A stretch of 13,038 bases of DNA from JBBIJR01 sp037445875 (lineage in GTDB: Bacteria; CLD3; SB21): positions 1-13,038 of the forward strand of contig JBBIJR010000087.1 in NCBI GenBank assembly GCA_037445875.1, given 5' to 3'. The notes under the pieces are model-generated. The model saw only the letters and a list, made by a program, of their open reading frames with translations. It made no database searches and was not told the origin of the DNA. Below are positions 1 to 5,622 of the stretch, piece by piece; the stretch's first letter is position 1; every line of letters starts with the position of its first letter. A program made the position numbers and the translations under genes.

Positions 1-459
1 GGAACTCACCATCGCCCCGCCGAGCGCGACATACACGAGTCCACAGGGAAGGAAACCCGTCAACATGCCGAGCCCCGCCAGCGACCAAAGCGATGCGTGG
101 CCGAGGAGCCGACTGAACCATCGCGACCATACGGCATATCGTCCTCCGCCCTGGTAGCCAAAGAACATTTTTTCGGTGAACCGGCGCGGCAGCAGGACGG
201 CCACGAGCATCACCGTACCAACCGCGACGGACAGGGCCTGTTGATACCCGGCCACCCGGACCGATGCGCCGACCAGCCCGACGACCACGCCCATACCGCC
301 GTACGTCAGCGACTTACCGGCGTGGTAAATACCGGCCTCGACGAAACGCATCCCCGCGGACGTGGGCCGCGCGGGCAGGGTCAGCACCAGCGGACCGCAC
401 ATACCCGCACAGTGAAAGCTCCCCATCAAGCCCAGCATGAACCCCGTCCAGAGCTCCAT
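1..459 (-). CDS. TauE/SafE-like (DsbD_2 family) membrane protein of the cbb3 operon, 3' end cut by window edge
   Basis: The 153 visible residues are the N-terminal part of a small polytopic inner-membrane protein. The frame is open to base 1, so the C-terminus is missing; I recall full members as roughly 220-240 residues. Two signatures are visible: GSFHCAGMCGP at residues 13-23 and GFLPCGLVY at 135-143, the paired Cys motifs of the DsbD_2/'sulfite exporter TauE/SafE' group. Hydrophobic segments lie near residues 3-15, 53-70, 74-90 and 124-148. The ATG at 459 has a GGTGGAG ribosome site upstream and starts 4 nt after the ccoH stop, so it belongs to the oxidase operon. Homologues commonly follow ccoGH in Bacteroidota cbb3 clusters. 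A role in copper or thiol handling for oxidase assembly is inferred; actual sulfite export is doubtful. It is not in a reading frame obvious from ATG-to-stop ORF lists because its stop lies outside the window. Confidence 0.85.
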   Translation of the reverse strand, partial: MELWTGFMLGLMGSFHCAGMCGPLVLTLPARPTSAGMRFVEAGIYHAGKSLTYGGMGVVVGLVGASVRVAGYQQALSVAVGTVMLVAVLLPRRFTEKMFFGYQGGGRYAVWSRWFSRLLGHASLWSLAGLGMLTGFLPCGLVYVALGGAMVSS

Positions 460-463
460 GCGC

Positions 464-913
464 TTACTCCACCGTGAATTCGTCTTCGTTGTAGTACGTC
501 ACCGCGTCCACCTGCCAATCGACCTTCATTTTCCACAGACCCTTGATCTCCCCGCGGATCGGAAACGACTGCGAAAGGTCCGAGCCGGGACGAATGGGTA
601 TGCGATAGTCCAGTTGAGAGTCGGAAGGCCGGTAGAAAGTGACCGTACCGGCTATCTGCCGTCCCTCCAGCGAAGTCGGAAACTGCAGCCGAATCTCCGT
701 GCTGTCGAACTCCCAACTAAGTCCCTCCGTCAATTCTGCCGTACGGTGGACTTTGTCGATGTGATCCTGGTACCGCACTTCCCGGTCGTAGTAGTCCGGA
801 GCCACGAGTTCGACGCGCTGGAACGTGGAAAAGAACAGAAAACCCAACGCGAACAACGCAAACGACCCATACAAAACGATAATGCCGAGGGCCCAGTTGC
901 CTTTGAGTTTCAT
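464..913 (-). CDS. ccoH: CcoH/FixH, cbb3 oxidase assembly protein
   Basis: 149 residues. FixH-family layout: a short cytoplasmic start with KGNW (4-7), one transmembrane helix at about 9-30, the conserved juxtamembrane segment VAPDYYDREVRYQ (37-49), then a periplasmic beta domain. CcoH is known in proteobacteria as a membrane-anchored factor that contacts CcoN and is needed for a stable, active cbb3 oxidase; that role is taken from the family. The ATG at 913 has an AGAGGT ribosome site 5 nt upstream that overlaps the ccoG stop codon. The gap to ccoG is 9 nt and to the next gene 4 nt, which fits translational coupling in one transcript. Length is normal for the family and nothing looks broken. 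Confidence 0.9.
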   Translation of the reverse strand: MKLKGNWALGIIVLYGSFALFALGFLFFSTFQRVELVAPDYYDREVRYQDHIDKVHRTAELTEGLSWEFDSTEIRLQFPTSLEGRQIAGTVTFYRPSDSQLDYRIPIRPGSDLSQSFPIRGEIKGLWKMKVDWQVDAVTYYNEDEFTVE

Positions 914-922
914 CGAGTACCT

Positions 923-2386
923 CTATTTGTGGACGGCGGCCGCGGGTGCAACGAACGATGTTTCCACTTCGTCGATGAGCCGATCACGGCTAAACACACC
1001 CAGCCGGATTTTCATGTGGACGCCCGTGACGGCCGACGGAGGCATGGAAACGACAAACGTGGGTTCGACAAGCCCGCCCGCTTCGACGATCATGCTGTCC
1101 CCGTCGGTCAATTGCACTTCCGCGTCGAGGCCCGGTGTGCGGATCACGATCGGCAGGGTCTCGAAGGTCTTGTTGACGATGTTCGCCGTATACTCGTTGG
1201 TGATGCGGCCTTCCGGTGTCACCCGGTACAGCGTCCCGCGCGCCCGGAGGATCGTTGCTTCCACGTCGCTCCTCGTGGCGGCGAGAACGGCAACCAGGCC
1301 CATCAGCAGCATTAGAACGGCCGAATAGCCGATGATGCGCGGCGTGACGCGGAAACTCTCCCCCGCTGTAATCAGGTTGTGGGATGCATAACGAATGAGC
1401 CCGATCGGCCTTTGTATTTTCCCCATGACGCCGTCGCACACGTCCATGCAAGCGGTGCAATTGACGCACTCGAGCTGCGTTCCGTTGCGGATGTCGATGC
1501 CCGTAGGACAGACCTGCACACACAACGAGCAGTCGATGCAGTCTCCCCGTACTCCATTGACCGCGACCTTCTTCAGCGGGCCGCGCGGTTCGCCGCGGCG
1601 AAAGTCATACGCCACGACGATCGAGTTCCTGTCCAGCAGCACGGACTGCAGCCGGCCATACGGACAAACGTAGATACATGCGTTTTCCCGGAACCGGGCA
1701 AAGATGAAATAAAACAGCCCGCTGAAAAGCAGCATGAAGGACAGGCCCGCCAGATGCTGGGCCGGGGGGTCCGTAATAATCCCGACAAGCGAGTCCACAC
1801 CGATTATCCAGGCCAGGAGAATGTTCCCTACCACAAACGACAAACCGAAGAAGATCGTGTGCTTCAGAGACTTCATGAAAATCTTTTCCAGGGTAACCGG
1901 CATCGCATTCAGCGCCCGCTGGCGGGAGCCGTCACCCTCGATCCAGAACTCTACCTTACGAAAGACCATCTCCATGAACACCGTTTGCGGACACGCCCAC
2001 CCGCACCACAGGCGCCCAAACACAGCGGTGAAGAGTACGACAAAGACAATCAAACTGAGAAATCCCAGTGCGAAAATGTGGAAGTCTTGCGGCCAGAAGG
2101 CGAAGCCGAAGAGGATGAACTTCCTGTTCACCACATCAAAAAGGAATAATGGGTGACCATCGGACTTGATGAACGGCACGCCTGCCATGAACGCGATCAG
2201 CAAAACCGCCACCACCGCCCGGGCACGGTGATAGGCACCGGCCGGTTTCCGCGGATAGATCCAGATGCGCTTTCCCTTCTTGTCGATGGACGAAACGCTG
2301 TCGCGAAACGTGTCCGAAGGCCCGGTGGTGGCAGGTTCTTCCTGGTGCAGGTTCGTCGGCGCCATGGTGTTTCTTTCGGGACTCAT
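923..2386 (-). CDS. ccoG: CcoG/RdxA/FixG, membrane polyferredoxin needed for cbb3 oxidase assembly
   Basis: 487 residues, usual family length. Layout: hydrophilic N-terminus; membrane helices near 55-75, 102-125, 172-198, 212-232 and 350-370; Cys motifs CGWACP (128-133) and CIYVCP (237-242); two clustered [4Fe-4S] motifs with Cys at 283, 286, 289, 293 and 307, 310, 313, 317; and a C-terminal Ig-like domain (about 375-487) typical of FixG. Proteobacterial CcoG has been shown to reduce Cu(II) to Cu(I) for CuB insertion; the same role here is inferred. The first ATG (2386) lies 6 nt after the ccoP stop and has no clear ribosome site. A second in-frame ATG at 2365 would remove 7 residues and is not better supported. 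Confidence 0.95.
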   Translation of the reverse strand: MSPERNTMAPTNLHQEEPATTGPSDTFRDSVSSIDKKGKRIWIYPRKPAGAYHRARAVVAVLLIAFMAGVPFIKSDGHPLFLFDVVNRKFILFGFAFWPQDFHIFALGFLSLIVFVVLFTAVFGRLWCGWACPQTVFMEMVFRKVEFWIEGDGSRQRALNAMPVTLEKIFMKSLKHTIFFGLSFVVGNILLAWIIGVDSLVGIITDPPAQHLAGLSFMLLFSGLFYFIFARFRENACIYVCPYGRLQSVLLDRNSIVVAYDFRRGEPRGPLKKVAVNGVRGDCIDCSLCVQVCPTGIDIRNGTQLECVNCTACMDVCDGVMGKIQRPIGLIRYASHNLITAGESFRVTPRIIGYSAVLMLLMGLVAVLAATRSDVEATILRARGTLYRVTPEGRITNEYTANIVNKTFETLPIVIRTPGLDAEVQLTDGDSMIVEAGGLVEPTFVVSMPPSAVTGVHMKIRLGVFSRDRLIDEVETSFVAPAAAVHK

Positions 2387-2392
2387 GGGGCG

Positions 2393-3064
2393 CTACTTCT
2401 GGACGAGTGTTCCCTGGGGTGCCTTCGGATTCGGCGGATTCGTACCCTTGAGGGTCACGATGTAGCTTCCTACAGGCAAAAGTTCCTCTTTTTTCAGTAC
2501 CTTGCCCCAGGCGATCATGCCCTTTTCCGGTACGCCCTTGACAATCGTTTTCATGATCCCATTGATGTCCGAGCCGTGGATCCAGTAGTCGTCCGTCAGA
2601 TTCGGCCCGATCCCGCCTTCGCCGCCCTGCCCATGGCACGGCACGCAATTCTTCACATACACTGCTCTGCCCATTTCCAGACTTGGCCGGTCGTCGAGGG
2701 CCGTGAAATCGTAGACCTCTTCCACTTCTTCGGTCTTCTTGACGACCACGCCGGCGCGTTCGGCCATCATCCTGGGCGTCCGGTCGGATCGCGTGCTCGA
2801 GTACGGCGCCCGGTACCCAAACGTAAACAGAGACGAACGTGTGTAGTCCGGATCTTTTTCCTTGGTCCACATCGGATCGTATTCCCGCATCAATTCGTCC
2901 CTGGAACGGTCGCCGACTTCGAACACATGATAGTACAGCAAGTAGATCACGGCCCATGCGATGGTGATGTAGAACAAATTCAGCCACCACGGCGGCAGCG
3001 GATTGTCGTACTCCCGTATTCCGTCGTAGTCGTGATCGAAGACCCGATCCTTTTCATCCATCAT
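2393..3064 (-). CDS. ccoP: CcoP, mono-heme c-type cytochrome subunit of cbb3 oxidase
   Basis: 223 residues. Starts with the CcoP N-terminal signature (DGIREYDNPLPPWW, 14-27), then one membrane helix (about 27-47), a linker of about 80 residues, and one cytochrome c domain with CVPCH at 140-144 and a likely axial Met at 183 in GMIAWG. It passes electrons to the CcoNO catalytic subunit on the periplasmic side. Only one CXXCH is present, whereas classic proteobacterial CcoP is about 300 residues with two hemes; this short form fits Bacteroidota-type oxidases. The start at 3064 (ATG, followed by a second ATG at 3061) is set by GGAGGA 7 nt upstream, and it makes the gene overlap the end of ccoQ by 11 nt. 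A longer frame reaching 3238 is only open sequence within ccoQ. Confidence 0.93.
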   Translation of the reverse strand: MMDEKDRVFDHDYDGIREYDNPLPPWWLNLFYITIAWAVIYLLYYHVFEVGDRSRDELMREYDPMWTKEKDPDYTRSSLFTFGYRAPYSSTRSDRTPRMMAERAGVVVKKTEEVEEVYDFTALDDRPSLEMGRAVYVKNCVPCHGQGGEGGIGPNLTDDYWIHGSDINGIMKTIVKGVPEKGMIAWGKVLKKEELLPVGSYIVTLKGTNPPNPKAPQGTLVQK

Positions 3065-3254
3065 GACGCGTTCCTCCGTTGTTCGGTTCGGGGCCGGACG
3101 TGTCGAGCGGCAATCGCTCCATGTACTGCACGTGCTTCCGGTCCATCCTGACGAGCCACACAACCACCAGGACGAAGACCGTGAAAAAGAGCAGCAAGGA
3201 GACAATGGGGTACACCGCGATGCCGTCCGCCGGTTCAAGAATGTTTCTGAACAT
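3054..3254 (-). CDS. ccoQ: CcoQ/FixQ-like small membrane subunit of cbb3 oxidase
   Basis: 66 residues: a short N-terminus, one strong transmembrane helix (about 18-37), then a positively charged cytoplasmic stretch (RMDRKHVQ) and a polar tail rich in Pro and Gly. Size, single helix and position between ccoNO and ccoP identify it as CcoQ; the sequence itself carries little family signature. In proteobacteria CcoQ stabilises the association of CcoP with CcoNO. The ATG at 3254 is chosen because GAGGAG (3262-3267, minus strand) sits 7 nt upstream and overlaps the ccoNO stop. A GTG at 3269 in the same frame would add five residues but overlaps ccoNO and lacks such a site. Its 3' end overlaps ccoP by 11 nt. 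Confidence 0.8.
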   Translation of the reverse strand: MFRNILEPADGIAVYPIVSLLLFFTVFVLVVVWLVRMDRKHVQYMERLPLDTSGPEPNNGGTRHDG

Positions 3255-3261
3255 GATTTTG

Positions 3262-3267
3262 CTCCTC
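3262..3267 (-). promoter_or_regulatory. ribosome binding site that sets the ccoQ start
   Basis: GAGGAG on the minus strand, 7 nt before the ATG at 3254. It overlaps the TGA stop of ccoNO (TGAGGAG), so ribosomes ending CcoNO are well placed to start CcoQ. Confidence 0.7.
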
Positions 3268-5429
3268 ACTTGCCGGTCGTACGAATGTCCGTTCCCAGCC
3301 GCTGCAAGTATGCGATCAAGGCGATGATCTCCTTGTTGGGCAGGACGTCGATACCCGCCTCTTTCAGCTCCCCGGCAATGGCTTCCGCCTGCATTTGCAG
3401 ATGGCTCTCCGCCTCGGCCTCAAAGCCCGCTGCATACGGGACTCCGAGGGCCATCATCGCGCGTACCTTACCGGCCGACAGCCGCGTGTCCAACTCGTTC
3501 TCGATCAGCCACGGGTAAGGAGGCATGATCGAACCCGGAGACACCAGCCGCGGGTCCGACATGTGGTGGTAGTGCCAGGCGCTCGGATATTTCTTCCCGA
3601 TGCGGTGCAGGTCCGGTCCGGTTCGCTTGGACCCCCACAGGAAGGGGTGATCGTATACGAATTCGCCCGCTTTGGAGTATTCTCCATACCGTTCCACTTC
3701 GCTGCGGAACGGCCGGATCATCTGCGAATGGCAGGTGTAACAACCCTCGCGGATGTACAGGTCTCTCCCTTCCAGTTCGAGCGGCGTGTACGGCTGCACG
3801 CTGGCAATCGTCGGGACGTTGGATTCGATGACGAAGGTCGGAATCAACTCCATCAAGCCTCCGATCAGAATCACGACGAGCGTCACGACCAGGAAGGGCA
3901 TCGGCTTGCGCTCAATCCAGCGATGGACGTAACCGTTGTCATGACCGGTGGGAGAAGGTATCGCCGCGGGAACCTGCGCCTCCTCCTGGGCGGTGAAGGT
4001 GCCCTGCTTCATCGTCTTGTAAATGTTGTAGAACAAGATAAGGATGCCGGAGAAATACATCGTTCCGCCGATGGAACGGATCACGTACATCGGGATGATC
4101 TGGGTGACGGTCTCCAGGAAATTACTGTACTGCAGGATGCCCTCGGGTGTGAACTGTTTCCACATCAGGCCTTGCGTAATGCCGGCCCAGTACATCGGCA
4201 CGGCATAGAACACGATGCCAAGAAAACTGATCCAGAAGTGTGCGTTCGCCAGTTGGACGGAATACAATTTCGTCTGGTAAAGCCTCGGGATCAGCCAGTA
4301 CACGATGCCGAACGTCAGAAAGCCGTTCCAACCCAGGGCGCCGATGTGCACGTGGGCGATCGTCCAGTCGGTGAAGTGGGAAAGCGCGTTGACGCTCTTG
4401 ACCGACAACATCGGGCCCTCGAACGTCNNNNNNNNNNATACCGTATGCCGTGACCGCCACCACCATGAATTTCAGGACCGGTTCCTCGCGTACGCGGTCC
4501 CAGGCCCCGCGCAGGGTCAGCAGGCCGTTGATCATGCCGCCCCAAGACGGCGCAATGAGCATGATCGAGAACACCGTGCCGAGGGACTGTGCCCAATCCG
4601 GGAGCGACGTATACAGCAGGTGATGCGGCCCCGCCCAGATGTATAGAAAGATGAGGGCCCAGAAATGAATGATCGACAACCGGTAGGAGTACACCGGCCG
4701 GTTCGCCGCCTTCGGCATGAAGTAGTACATCAGCCCCAGGTAGGGCGTGGTCAGGAAGAAGGCCACGGCGTTGTGGCCGTACCACCACTGCGTGAGCGCG
4801 TCCTGCACACCGGCGTAGACGGAATAGCTCTTGAAGAGGCTTACCGGAATCTCGATGGAATTGACCACGTGCAGGACGGTCACGGTCACCCAGGTGGCAA
4901 TGTAGAACCAGATCGCCACGTACATATGCCGCTCGCGCCGGCGGAGGATCGTCCCGAACATGTTGATGCCGAAGATAATCCACACCACGGCGATCAGCGC
5001 ATCGATCGGCCATTCCAGTTCCGCATACTCTTTGCTCGTCGTCATTCCCAGTGGTAACGTCACCGCGGCCGCCACGATGATCAACTGCCAGCCCCAGAAA
5101 TGGAGCCTGCTCAGCAGATCGCTGAACATGCGCGCTTTGCACAGGCGCTGCAGCGAGTAGTACAGTCCCATGAAAATTCCGTTACCGACGAACGCAAAGA
5201 TCACCGCATTAGTGTGCAGCGGGCGAAGCCGGCCGAACGTCAGATACGGTATGCCCAGATTCAGAGCGGGCACATACAACTGGACGGCGATCACCAGACC
5301 CACCAGCATGCCCACGGCTCCCCAGATGAGGGAAGCCATCGTGAACCATTTGACGATCTGATTGTCGTACCGGATCCGCTCGGTGGAAACGCTCACCCGG
5401 ACGTCCTGAACGGTCGTTCCTTTCTCCAT
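3266..5429 (-). CDS. ccoNO: CcoNO, fused catalytic subunit I and mono-heme cytochrome c subunit II of cbb3 oxidase (interrupted by an assembly gap)
   Basis: One gene carrying CcoN (about residues 1-470) joined to CcoO, roughly 718 residues if the N run at 4428-4437 stands for 3 bases. CcoN reduces O2 at heme b3/CuB. Visible ligands, numbered on that assumption, are H72 and H359 (heme b), H357 (heme b3), H219, H269 and H270 (CuB), and Y263 as the likely cross-linked tyrosine. The CcoO half has a membrane anchor, CYTCH at 561-565 (bases 3728-3742) and an axial Met in the SIMPPYPW segment (about 3526). The linker between the halves holds a polar Pro-rich stretch and no stop. The ATG at 5429 is 3 nt after ccoS, with GGAGA upstream inside the ccoS 3' end. 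The frame changes across the N run, so an automatic call would split or truncate the gene; I judge it intact. CcoN-CcoO fusions are known in Bacteroidota. Confidence 0.93.
4428..4437. other. assembly gap (ten N) inside ccoNO
   Basis: Ten undetermined bases separate two ccoNO pieces that lie in different frames (coding positions shift by one). The left protein ends in VTAYG plus a partial ATn codon, and the right begins with TFEGPM. The family motif here reads AYGM-x-TFEGPM, so 3 missing bases restore it exactly. The N count is therefore best read as a placeholder, and the frameshift as an artefact. Confidence 0.9.
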
Positions 5430-5432
5430 ACG

Positions 5433-5618
5433 TTAGTTCTCCGTTGATGGGGTTGATGGGGTTTTTGAACCTGCCCTATTGCTTTCTTCCATGAGGATGC
5501 GCACCGACGGTCCGTAGGTGTCTTCGAATTGACCGTTTCTGACCGCCCACAGAAACGCCACCAGAAATCCGGCGGCAACGCTGAGACTGACGACGATTAG
5601 AACAAGAATGACCGACAC
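5433..5618 (-). CDS. ccoS: CcoS, small cbb3 oxidase maturation protein
   Basis: 61 residues with one N-terminal transmembrane helix (about 3-25), followed by the CcoS hallmark of an aromatic/acidic segment after the helix (WAVRNGQFEDTYGPSVRIL, 24-42) and a variable polar tail. CcoS is required in proteobacteria for cofactor (heme/copper) insertion into CcoN. The start is a GTG at 5618 with AGGT about 8 nt upstream; it lies 4 nt after the ccoI stop, as ccoIS pairs usually do, and the gene ends 3 nt before ccoNO. The tail contains a nine-base tandem repeat that encodes TPSTPST. No alternative assignment seems better. Confidence 0.88.
   Translation of the reverse strand: MSVILVLIVVSLSVAAGFLVAFLWAVRNGQFEDTYGPSVRILMEESNRAGSKTPSTPSTEN
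5443..5460 (-). repeat. two tandem copies of a 9-bp unit in the ccoS 3' end
   Basis: GTTGATGGG occurs twice in direct tandem on the plus strand (5443-5451 and 5452-5460) and is followed by GTTTTT. On the coding strand it specifies the Thr-Pro-Ser repeat of the CcoS tail. A unit that is a multiple of three can expand or contract without breaking the frame. Confidence 0.75.
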
Positions 5619-5622
5619 GGTG

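Noticed and set aside
437..1315. 292-codon plus-strand frame opposite ccoH and ccoG
   Set aside because: Antisense to two well-recognised genes; rich in Arg, His and Asp as expected of a shadow frame in G+C-rich DNA.
3065..3238. N-terminal extension of CcoP into the ccoQ region
   Set aside because: The extra residues show no CcoP similarity, while GGAGGA and the conserved N-terminal signature both support the start at 3064.
3395..4453. 352-codon plus-strand frame opposite ccoNO
   Set aside because: Shadow frame that runs through the N gap; product is low-complexity and the opposite strand is a clear oxidase gene.
3266..5429. ccoNO as a pseudogene because of the frameshift
   Set aside because: The frame change coincides exactly with the N run, and a 3-base filling restores the conserved motif and ligand spacing.
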